Positions 1-5,241 of a DNA stretch of 5,241 nucleotides are shown here, one piece after another. The stretch is from NCBI GenBank assembly GCA_959604655.1, contig CAUHCL010000128.1:1-5241 (forward strand), read 5' to 3'. The DNA comes from an uncultured Alistipes sp. Its GTDB lineage: Bacteria; Bacteroidota; Bacteroidia; Bacteroidales; Rikenellaceae. The stretch's first letter is position 1. Each line of letters begins with the position of its first letter. The notes beneath the pieces are model-generated. The model was not told the DNA's origin. It saw only the letters and a program-made list of their open reading frames with translations, and made no database searches. Position numbers and translations under genes: made by a program.

Positions 1-1
1 A

Positions 2-1033
2 TCGCTCTATCCCGACTTCGCCAACGCCTATCTCAACCGCAGCTATCTGCGCCTGATGATGAACGATCCCAAGGGTGCGCGCGAGGACCGTCAGACCGCC
101 GAGCGCAAGATAGCCGACTACAAGTCGCGCCTGAGCGACTCCACCTATTCGATATACGCCGACACGACGCAGAAATTCGACAAGCTGCTGGCCTTCGACG
201 CCAAGGTGTCGGACGGAGGCTCGTTCGACCGCATGGCCGACGACAATGCCGTGGGCGACATGAACATGAAGCTGATCCCGTTGTTCAAGTTCACCCTCAT
301 GTATCCCGATTCGGCCACGACGGCACGCAATGCGCTCTACCATGCGCAGCGCGTGGAGGATTTCAAGCGCAAGGTGAACAACCCCCTGCTGGTGCTGTCG
401 CGCAGCGACACCAACATCGCGCCCGATTCGCTGGTCGTGATGGGCAACGAATTGCAGCGGCGCACGCGCGAGGCGAAGGAGGATTCGTGGATCGATCTGT
501 TCCAGCACGGCATAACGCAATCGCTCATAAAGCAATATACCAATGCCGTCAACACCTTGTCGATGGCCATCGAGGGCAATCCGTCGAATCCGTTCCTCTA
601 CATCAACCGTTCGACCACGCGGGCCGAGATGATCGACTTCATATCGTCGATCGACAACTCCTACCAGCGCATAACCATCGATTCCGATCCCGCCAACCGC
701 CTGCGCAACGCAAGTTCGCGCACGTATAACTACGACGACGCCATAGAGGACATAAACAAAGCCATAAAGCTCTACCCCAACTTCGCGTACAGCTATTACA
801 ACCGCGCCAATCTGCACGCCATATCGAACGAGCTGCCCGAGGCGTACGACGACTACACCCGAGCGATAGAGCTGAACCCCGATTTCGGCGAGGCCTACTA
901 CAACCGCGGGCTGGTGCAAATCTTCATGAAGGATACCCGCAAGGGGTGTCTCGATCTGTCGAAAGCGGGCGAGCTGGGAATCGAGAATGCCTACGAGGCG
1001 TTGAAACACTACACCGTGATAGAACACGAATAG
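2..1033 (+). CDS. TPR-repeat protein, 5'-truncated by the window edge
   Basis: The frame is open from the first full codon at base 2, so the N-terminus lies outside the window. The internal ATG at 56 is not the true start, because the 18 codons before it already encode a TPR helix pair (LYPDFANAYLNRSYLRL). About 343 residues are visible. TPR-like helices lie at residues 1-35, about 160-205, and in a tandem block at about 243-327. The last two repeats are textbook units (AIKLYPNFAYSYYNRA and AIELNPDFGEAYYNRG, each closing on a conserved Asn-Pro or Tyr-Pro turn). A non-repeat linker of about 120 residues separates the first and later repeats. TPR proteins are scaffolds for protein-protein contacts, and nothing here identifies the partner. 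The stop is TAG, and an MFS transporter gene follows 33 bp later on the same strand, probably in the same operon. Similar long TPR proteins are common in Bacteroidales. No signal peptide can be assessed. Confidence 0.9.
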   Translation, partial: SLYPDFANAYLNRSYLRLMMNDPKGAREDRQTAERKIADYKSRLSDSTYSIYADTTQKFDKLLAFDAKVSDGGSFDRMADDNAVGDMNMKLIPLFKFTLMYPDSATTARNALYHAQRVEDFKRKVNNPLLVLSRSDTNIAPDSLVVMGNELQRRTREAKEDSWIDLFQHGITQSLIKQYTNAVNTLSMAIEGNPSNPFLYINRSTTRAEMIDFISSIDNSYQRITIDSDPANRLRNASSRTYNYDDAIEDINKAIKLYPNFAYSYYNRANLHAISNELPEAYDDYTRAIELNPDFGEAYYNRGLVQIFMKDTRKGCLDLSKAGELGIENAYEALKHYTVIEHE

Positions 1034-1066
1034 ACCCCGACAGAGCAAACAAAACCCAAATAAATT

Positions 1067-2419
1067 ATGACGCAAACCTACAAACGACTCAACGACTCGG
1101 CCGCCATACGCTGGACGGCGTTGGGTGTGGTCGCTTTCACCATGATGGCCGCCTACTTCGTCAACGACGTGGTGGCCCCGCTGAAATCGATCCTCGAAAG
1201 CGACCTGGGATGGACCAGCCGCGAGTTCGGCTTCTTCACGGGCGCTTACAGCTTTCTGAACGTATTCCTGCTGATGCTCATCTGGGGCGGCTTCATCCTC
1301 GACCGCTTCGGAGTGCGCTTCACGGGCAAGCTGGCCGCCATACTCATGGTGGCGGGTACGGCTATGGAGTATTATGCCATGACGGCCATGGCCGACGCCG
1401 CGGGAACCATCCTCGGCTACAAGTCGGGCGTTATGGTCGCTTCGGCGGGATACGCCATCTTCGGCGTGGGTGCCGAGGTGGCGGGCATCACTGTCACCAA
1501 GATCATCGCCAAGTGGTTCCGCGGCAAGGAGATGGCCACGGCTATGGGCGTGCAGGTGGCTCTGGCGCGCATCGGATCGCAGGCCGCATATTCGGTGGCC
1601 ATACCGCTGGCCCGCAACTTCGGTCTGACGACGCCCGTCATGGTGGGACTCATCCTGCTCGCGGGAGGTCTCGCGGCCTTCTTCGTATTCTCGGTCATGG
1701 ACAAGAAGCTCGACAGCCAGATCGAGGCGACGCAGGAGGGCGACGACGAGAAATTCTCGTTCAAGGACGTGGGCAGCATACTCACCAACACGGGATTCTG
1801 GCTCATAGCGCTGCTGTGCGTGCTCTTCTATTCGTGCGTGTTCCCGTTCCAGAAGTTCGCTTCGGAGTTTTTGATGAACAAATACGACATAGCCGAGAAT
1901 CTGGCGGGCACCATAGCGGGACTTCCCGCGCTCGGAGCGTTGATCCTGACGCCCGTATTCGGCGGATTCATCGACAAGCGCGGCAAGAGCGCCTCGATCA
2001 TGGCTCTGGGAGCCGCCATGCTCATCTTCGTACACGCCATGTACGCCCTGCCGTTCGTCGACAGTGCCGCGATAGCCATCGGACTGATGATAATCCTCGG
2101 CATAGCCTTCTCGCTCGTGCCCTCGGCCATGTGGCCCGCGGTAGCCAAGATCTTCCCGCAGCACCAGTTAGGAACGGCCTACGCACTCATATTCTTCATC
2201 CAGAACATCGGTCTGTGGGGTGTGCCCAACCTCATCGGCTGGATCCTCGACACCTACTGCATAGCAGGCAGCGAGGGCGGAGCCAACATCTACGACTACA
2301 CGCTGCCCGAAATCACGTTCAGCGTCATAGCGCTTCTGTCGCTGGTAGTGGCATTCCTGCTCAAGGCCGCCGACAAGAAGTACGGATACCGACTCGAAGA
2401 GCCTAACATAAAGAAATAG
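1067..2419 (+). CDS. MFS transporter, MFSD1-like
   Basis: This is a complete 450-residue major facilitator of the inner membrane, with hydrophobic segments distributed as expected for 12 helices and a charged central loop at about 211-235. MFS motif A is clear after TM2 (G74-G75-x3-D79-R80-x-G82-x-R84), and its C-half counterpart is G299-G300-F-I-D303-K304-R-G306. Several stretches resemble my memory of MFSD1, the lysosomal dipeptide carrier: a GxGAE turn near 133-137, WFRGKE at 150-155, ARIGS at 167-171, and the W356-P...HQLGTAY (366-372)...QN (379-380) block. A peptide or amino-acid-derived substrate is therefore the best guess, but this is inference; automated pipelines may call it only 'MFS transporter' or 'nitrate/nitrite transporter-like'. 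The start at 1067 follows an A/T-rich leader (AAATAAATT) with no Shine-Dalgarno, typical of Bacteroidetes. No promoter fits in the 33-bp gap, so expression probably comes from upstream of the TPR gene. A long frame on the same strand at 946-2406 is a compositional shadow. Confidence 0.93.
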   Translation: MTQTYKRLNDSAAIRWTALGVVAFTMMAAYFVNDVVAPLKSILESDLGWTSREFGFFTGAYSFLNVFLLMLIWGGFILDRFGVRFTGKLAAILMVAGTAMEYYAMTAMADAAGTILGYKSGVMVASAGYAIFGVGAEVAGITVTKIIAKWFRGKEMATAMGVQVALARIGSQAAYSVAIPLARNFGLTTPVMVGLILLAGGLAAFFVFSVMDKKLDSQIEATQEGDDEKFSFKDVGSILTNTGFWLIALLCVLFYSCVFPFQKFASEFLMNKYDIAENLAGTIAGLPALGALILTPVFGGFIDKRGKSASIMALGAAMLIFVHAMYALPFVDSAAIAIGLMIILGIAFSLVPSAMWPAVAKIFPQHQLGTAYALIFFIQNIGLWGVPNLIGWILDTYCIAGSEGGANIYDYTLPEITFSVIALLSLVVAFLLKAADKKYGYRLEEPNIKK

Positions 2420-2440
2420 GGGCGCCGCCCGAACGAAAGC

Positions 2441-2473
2441 AAAAGTCTGCCGAGATCTCGGCAGACTTTTTTT
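2441..2473 (+). terminator. Intrinsic terminator after the MFS gene
   Basis: A perfect 30-bp palindrome at 2441-2470 (arms AAAAGTCTGCCGAGA and its complement, centred between 2455 and 2456) leads directly into a T run at 2467-2473. In RNA it would form a strong stem closing on a GAUC tetraloop, followed by U7. It starts 21 bp after the transporter stop. The A-rich left flank provides four T's on the opposite strand, so weak termination of the convergent glycosyltransferase transcript is also possible. Confidence 0.93.
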
Positions 2474-2515
2474 CGGACCGTATCTTCAGCTTGCTCTATT
2501 CGATCTTGACATTTT

Positions 2516-2595
2516 GCGGCTCTTCAGAGCCGCGCGAGCCGCAGCCTCGCCCCGCTTCAGGCTCGCTGTTCGCTCGCTCCGCAGGCTACGACTCG
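2516..2595. repeat. GC-rich intergenic block of small inverted/direct repeats
   Basis: This lies in the 206-bp convergent gap between the transporter and glycosyltransferase stops. A 7-bp hairpin (GCGGCTC at 2516-2522, TTCA loop, GAGCCGC at 2527-2533) is followed by a second copy of GAGCCGC at 2536-2542. A further inverted pair follows: GCGAGCC at 2534-2540 and GGCTCGC at 2560-2566. The remainder is rich in GCTCG and CGCTC words up to about 2595. There is no T run on either strand, so it is not a canonical intrinsic terminator. No open frame of note crosses it. It may be a dispersed intergenic repeat or a structured 3' UTR for the glycosyltransferase mRNA; which of these cannot be told from one copy. 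Confidence 0.5.
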
Positions 2596-2625
2596 CAATT
2601 ATAAGCCCAAGCGGATAAATACCCT

Positions 2626-3753
2626 TTATTTTTTAGTCATCTCCCACACCTCGACCAGCCTGTCGCACATCGCGCTCCACGAGAACCGTTTGCGTTCCTC
2701 GGCGAAATTGTCGCGCAGGCGCTGCAACACCCCCTCGGCACGGATGCGCCGCAGCGCATCAGCTATTCCCTCCACGGTCGGCGGGCAGACAAGTCCCGTA
2801 CGCCCGTCGGGCACGATCTCGGGCAGGCCGCCGACGTCGGTAACGATCATGGGCAGCGAGAAATTGTAGGCTATCTGCGTCACACCGCTCTGCGTGGCCG
2901 AGCGATAGGGCAAAACGAGGCAGTCCGCCGCCGAAAAGTAGTAACGCACATCCTCGTCGGCGATGAAGAAGTCGTGCAGCACCACCTCGTCGCGCAACCT
3001 CGCCTCGGTGATGATCGACAGATACTTATCCCGCGAGGCGTAGAACTCCCCCGCCACTATCAGCCTGTAACCCTCGGGGCGCACCCGCGCCCAGGCCCGC
3101 AGCAGCATGTCGAGTCCCTTGTAATCGCGTATGAGTCCGAAAAAAAGCATGTAACGCAGGTCGGGATCGAGCCCCAGCGTGCGGCACGCCTCGTCGCGCC
3201 CGACGGCCCTGCCGAAATTCTCGAACATGGGATGCGGCGAGAAGAGCATCGGCACCGACGTATAGGCCTTCAGTTCGCCGTGGACCTGCTCCGACATGTA
3301 GACGAACCCATCCACGGCACCCAGATAGTAACGGTTGAACGGTCGGTCGGTCGAATGATGCTCGTGCGGCTCCACGTTGTCGACCTGGCAGATCACGCGT
3401 GTCACCCCGTTGCCACGCGCGATGCGGGCTATCGTACCGAAGCAGGGGGCCATGAAGGGAGTCCAGTACTTCATCAGCACCATGTCGGGGCGTTCGCGGC
3501 GCAGACGGCGGCCGACGGCGATCCAGTTGAGAGGGTTCATGGTGTTGACCACCCGCTCGATATGCAGATCGGAGGGCGCGGGCGTGTCGACATACTGGCT
3601 CTTCCCGGGGAAGAGCAGCGACGGATACTGCACGCGGAACGTATATACGGCCACTTCGTGGCCGCGACGCATATATTCGCGGGCCATAGTCTCCATTATC
3701 GAAGCCAGCCCGCCGCGATAGGGATGCGCGGGACCGAGAACGACTATCTTCAT
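2626..3753 (-). CDS. GT4-family (GT-B fold) glycosyltransferase
   Basis: This complete 375-residue cytosolic or membrane-associated glycosyltransferase probably transfers a sugar from a nucleotide-sugar during surface polysaccharide or glycan assembly; donor and acceptor are unknown. The N-domain opens with a beta strand and glycine loop (MKIVVLGPAHPYRGG, residues 1-15), supporting the 3753 start. The C-domain begins near 200 with the donor-site motif FFGLIRDYKG (204-213; R209 and K212 are the expected phosphate-contacting pair). It continues with LPYRSATQSG (281-290) and DVGGLPEIV (306-314). At the position of the usual EX7E motif, the two acidic residues appear replaced by T287 and A295. 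The QSGVTQIAYNF block recalls a subgroup I associate with Bacteroides, so this is probably a normal subfamily feature. There is no signal peptide and no obvious transmembrane helix. The gene has its own promoter at 3817-3848 and lies 116 bp after the bacterioferritin gene. No other polysaccharide genes are visible. Confidence 0.92.
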   Translation of the reverse strand: MKIVVLGPAHPYRGGLASIMETMAREYMRRGHEVAVYTFRVQYPSLLFPGKSQYVDTPAPSDLHIERVVNTMNPLNWIAVGRRLRRERPDMVLMKYWTPFMAPCFGTIARIARGNGVTRVICQVDNVEPHEHHSTDRPFNRYYLGAVDGFVYMSEQVHGELKAYTSVPMLFSPHPMFENFGRAVGRDEACRTLGLDPDLRYMLFFGLIRDYKGLDMLLRAWARVRPEGYRLIVAGEFYASRDKYLSIITEARLRDEVVLHDFFIADEDVRYYFSAADCLVLPYRSATQSGVTQIAYNFSLPMIVTDVGGLPEIVPDGRTGLVCPPTVEGIADALRRIRAEGVLQRLRDNFAEERKRFSWSAMCDRLVEVWEMTKK

Positions 3754-3771
3754 CTTGCCGAAGGTTTACCT

Positions 3772-3815
3772 TAAATAAAATAAAGGCTCCCGCACACCTC
3801 CGTACGGGCGCCTTT
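3772..3815 (-). terminator. Terminator-like hairpin after the bacterioferritin gene, overlapping the next leader
   Basis: Read on the minus strand, AAAGGC (3815-3810) pairs with GCCTTT (3787-3782). After one G-A mismatch, CCCGTAC (3808-3802) pairs with GTGCGGG (3795-3789) using a single G-U wobble. The loop is GGAGGT (3801-3796). The stem is followed by the U-rich tail ATTTTATTT (3781-3773). This is a good intrinsic terminator for read-through from the bacterioferritin gene, whose stop is 54 nt upstream. It also occupies the first part of the glycosyltransferase leader, so it could act as an attenuator or a stabilising 5' structure. Confidence 0.7.
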
Positions 3816-3816
3816 A

Positions 3817-3848
3817 CAAATATAGGCATAATTCACCGTCCGCGCAAC
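3817..3848 (-). promoter_or_regulatory. Bacteroidetes-type promoter of the glycosyltransferase gene
   Basis: On the minus strand TATATTTG (3824-3817) is an exact match to the Bacteroidetes -7 consensus TAnnTTTG. Twenty bases upstream lies GTTG (3848-3845), three of four matches to the -33 consensus TTTG, at the expected spacing. Transcription should start near 3810-3812, giving a leader of roughly 57-60 nt before the ATG at 3753. The -7 element touches the outer arm of the hairpin at 3782-3815. Confidence 0.8.
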
Positions 3849-3869
3849 ACCGCCGTCGGCCGGCCGCGC

Positions 3870-4373
3870 CTATTTTCCTGCGATCTCCCTGCTTCGGGCC
3901 ACCGACTGCATGGTAAGGTACATTTCGCCGTAATCCTTCATGTTCTGCAACTCGGTGCGGAAGTTGTCGAGATGTTCCTCCTCGTCGGCCACCAGATCCT
4001 GAAACATGCGGTGAGTGACCGAATCGCCCGCCTCGGAGGCGATACGCGAATACTCGTTGTACGAATCGATGGTCGACTGTTCGAGCTTCATGGCGAAACC
4101 CAGCATTTCGCTCACGTCGGTTATCTGACGCGTCGGCTCGTGGGGATTCATGTCCACGTCGCCCTCCAGAAACATGATGCGCTCGGCCAGCATCTCGATA
4201 TGGCGCATCTCGGCGATGGATACTTTGTGCAGATAGCGCGCCAGATACTCGTAACCCGCATCCTCCAGATGGACGTGGAAGTACATGTACTGCAACGAAG
4301 ATGCTATCTCCTTGCGTACGGCATCGTTCAGCATGTCGATGCTCTTCTGATACTTGTTTTCGGTATTTTCCAT
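3870..4373 (-). CDS. Bacterioferritin-type diiron iron-storage protein
   Basis: This 167-residue four-helix-bundle protein of the bacterioferritin type should oxidise Fe(II) at a diiron centre and store iron in a 24-mer shell in the cytoplasm. The six ferroxidase ligands align with E. coli Bfr: E22, E55, H58, E98, E131 and H134 (E18, E51, H54, E94, E127 and H130 there). M56, in AEMRH (54-58), matches the Bfr heme ligand Met52, and ERIMFLEG (64-71) is nearly identical to the Bfr segment after it. The length is close to Bfr (158), with a slightly longer N-terminus and a C-terminal helix at about 146-164. No Cys residues are present, unlike the DpsL thioferritins of Bacteroides. I chose the ATG at 4373 because it gives the family length and follows an A/T-rich leader. 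An in-frame ATG at 4409, 6 nt after GGAGGA (4421-4416), would add 12 residues. The gene lies 100 bp downstream of the thioesterase gene with no recognisable -7 box between, so co-transcription is possible. Confidence 0.9.
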   Translation of the reverse strand: MENTENKYQKSIDMLNDAVRKEIASSLQYMYFHVHLEDAGYEYLARYLHKVSIAEMRHIEMLAERIMFLEGDVDMNPHEPTRQITDVSEMLGFAMKLEQSTIDSYNEYSRIASEAGDSVTHRMFQDLVADEEEHLDNFRTELQNMKDYGEMYLTMQSVARSREIAGK

Positions 4374-4381
4374 AATGAAAA

Positions 4382-4417
4382 GATTTGGAACGTGTTCCGC
4401 AAAACGCATTCCAAATC
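4382..4417 (-). promoter_or_regulatory. Inverted repeat in the bacterioferritin leader (operator or RNA hairpin)
   Basis: GATTTGGAA (4382-4390) and TTCCAAATC (4409-4417) form a perfect 9-bp inverted repeat around an 18-nt spacer, ending 8 nt before the bacterioferritin ATG at 4373. Nested on one arm is a second dyad, GGAAC-GT-GTTCC (4387-4398). On the minus strand the repeat is followed by TTTTCATT. It could be a DNA operator for a metal or redox regulator, or an RNA stem that masks or exposes the start codon. The upstream alternative ATG (4409) falls inside it. The dyad itself is certain; the role is inference. Confidence 0.5.
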
Positions 4418-4473
4418 CTCCCGTCGGCCTCCACGCCGCTGACCCGCACGACCGCAGGCGACGTAACGGCGCC

Positions 4474-5202
4474 CTAACGCAGCTCCAGCGATATGCGGCA
4501 CAATGCCTCGCCCCCGCCGTTGCGGTACTCGCAGGCGCGTGCACCGTCGCGCATCTCGGCAAGCAGCGCCAGGTAATCGCCGTAACGCGCCTCGCGCATG
4601 AAGTTCATATCCATGCGCACGGCATTCAGCCTCTCCAGTTCCTCGATGGGCAGCGTGTCGCACACGATGTCGATATAGCGCATGGTATTCATGTGGCGGT
4701 TGAAATCGATGTCGCTGTAAACCACCTTGTGGCAGGCGATCGGCTCGCTTTGCACGGCCGCTATGCGCCGCGGACGCTCGCACGGCGACGGGGCGTCCAC
4801 CACGGCACCGTCGTGCATGCGCGCTATGGTGCTCAGGTCGGCAGGCATGCGGCTGCCGAAGTCGAGCATGCACCACTGCGACACGGCACGGCCGAACATG
4901 CGGCCCTCGTCGTCGGTAAGGGTGAAATTGCGGGTCGATGCCAGACGGTTGTAATCGCTGATCCAGGTATGGAGCGTAAACTCGCTGTACTCGGCGGGCA
5001 TGTAGTCCAGCTCGACGCACATGCGCGAGAGCACCCATCCCAGATTGCGTTCGGCCAGCACGTCGATGCCGAAGCCACGTTTGTAGGCATCCTCGCCCGC
5101 GGCTTCGAGGATAATATCGCACATAGACGAGATCGACGCACGCTGCGTAAAGTCGACATGACTCGGATCGACCTTATATCGAAAAACACTTTTTTCCGTC
5201 AT
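4474..5202 (-). CDS. Acyl-ACP thioesterase (FatA/FatB-like double hotdog)
   Basis: This complete 242-residue cytosolic enzyme should hydrolyse acyl-acyl carrier protein to free fatty acid and holo-ACP. It has the two-hotdog layout of the acyl-ACP thioesterase family (PF01643): N-domain about 1-125, with the central WVLSRMCVELDYMP helix/strand (56-69), and C-domain about 152-242. The active-site loop DIDFNRHMN (164-172) matches the plant FatB D-x-N-x-H triad as D166, N168 and H170. E204 in FMREARYGD fits the further catalytic Glu. The next residue is Ala205, where plant FatB has the Cys once proposed as nucleophile; the Asp/Asn/His/Glu mechanism does not need it. The length is normal for the bacterial branch, which is widespread in Bacteroides-group gut bacteria. 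The start at 5202 sits 24 nt after a -7 box. The bacterioferritin gene follows after 100 bp. Confidence 0.93.
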   Translation of the reverse strand: MTEKSVFRYKVDPSHVDFTQRASISSMCDIILEAAGEDAYKRGFGIDVLAERNLGWVLSRMCVELDYMPAEYSEFTLHTWISDYNRLASTRNFTLTDDEGRMFGRAVSQWCMLDFGSRMPADLSTIARMHDGAVVDAPSPCERPRRIAAVQSEPIACHKVVYSDIDFNRHMNTMRYIDIVCDTLPIEELERLNAVRMDMNFMREARYGDYLALLAEMRDGARACEYRNGGGEALCRISLELR

Positions 5203-5226
5203 AACGTTTCGGATTTAGTCTTCGTG

Positions 5227-5234
5227 CAAATATA
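5227..5234 (-). promoter_or_regulatory. -7 element of the thioesterase promoter
   Basis: On the minus strand TATATTTG (5234-5227) matches TAnnTTTG exactly and lies 24 nt before the thioesterase ATG, predicting a short leader of about 18 nt. It is identical to the -7 box before the glycosyltransferase. The -33 box would fall beyond the right edge of the window and cannot be checked. Confidence 0.75.
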
Positions 5235-5241
5235 CGAATTT

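Noticed and set aside
946..2406. A 486-codon open frame on the plus strand overlapping the TPR end and the MFS gene
   Set aside because: Its product is very rich in Arg, Gly and His with no recognisable domain. It is the +1-offset shadow of a GC-rich gene whose own frame encodes a clear transporter.
3761..3772. Small dyad AAGGT-TT-ACCTT in the glycosyltransferase leader
   Set aside because: Arms of 5 bp with a 2-nt loop are too short to form a hairpin and too weak to call an operator.
2974..3774. A 266-codon plus-strand frame antisense to the glycosyltransferase
   Set aside because: Composition is typical of an antisense shadow. There is no promoter, no leader signal and no domain.
3857..3866. 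Palindrome CGGCCGGCCG just after the bacterioferritin stop
   Set aside because: Short, fully GC, without a T run; no support for a regulatory role.
3853..4429. CCGTCGGCC occurring on both sides of the bacterioferritin gene (3853-3861 and 4421-4429), like a target duplication
   Set aside because: A 9-mer built from GC-rich words is likely by chance here. There are no terminal inverted repeats or transposase, and the codon use of the gene matches its neighbours.
4374..4562. N-terminal extension of the bacterioferritin frame back to 4562
   Set aside because: The extension overlaps the thioesterase end, reads as Arg/Ala/Cys-rich non-protein sequence, and would make the protein far longer than the family.
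4328..5122. A 264-codon minus-strand frame overlapping the thioesterase
   Set aside because: Arg/Ala/His-rich translation without motifs. The overlapping frame encodes a thioesterase with its full active site.

Overview
The window looks like chromosomal DNA from a GC-rich member of the Bacteroidales, most plausibly Alistipes or another Rikenellaceae. Three things point this way. Codon use is GC-rich but often uses ATA for Ile. Starts lack Shine-Dalgarno sites and instead follow A/T-rich leaders. Two minus-strand promoters carry the Bacteroidetes sigma-ABfr -7 element TATATTTG. The genus call is inference; the phylum-level call is firmer.

Left half, plus strand: a tetratricopeptide-repeat (TPR) protein, cut off by the left edge, is followed 33 bp later by a complete 12-TM-type major facilitator. 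Its sequence motifs resemble the eukaryotic MFSD1 (lysosomal dipeptide carrier) branch. The pair is probably one transcription unit and ends at a strong intrinsic terminator, a 30-bp perfect palindrome plus a T run. A convergent intergenic region of about 200 bp follows, containing a GC-rich block of small inverted and direct repeats.

Right half, minus strand, reading right to left: a two-hotdog acyl-ACP thioesterase with its -7 element at the right edge; 100 bp later a bacterioferritin-type diiron protein with all six ferroxidase ligands and the Met at the heme-ligand position; then, behind its own promoter, a GT4-type glycosyltransferase. A terminator-like hairpin sits directly on the start of the glycosyltransferase transcript. 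The bacterioferritin is preceded by a 9-bp perfect inverted repeat and no recognisable promoter, so it may be read through from the thioesterase gene or controlled at that repeat.

The genes look like ordinary housekeeping or cell-envelope genes (fatty acid release, iron storage, surface glycan synthesis, solute transport) rather than one dedicated system. I found no mobile element, CRISPR array, tRNA or rRNA. No intergenic stretch exceeds about 210 bp. The most interesting points are regulatory (the two leader structures) and the MFSD1-like nature of the transporter; I do not see convincing evidence for a new multi-gene system.
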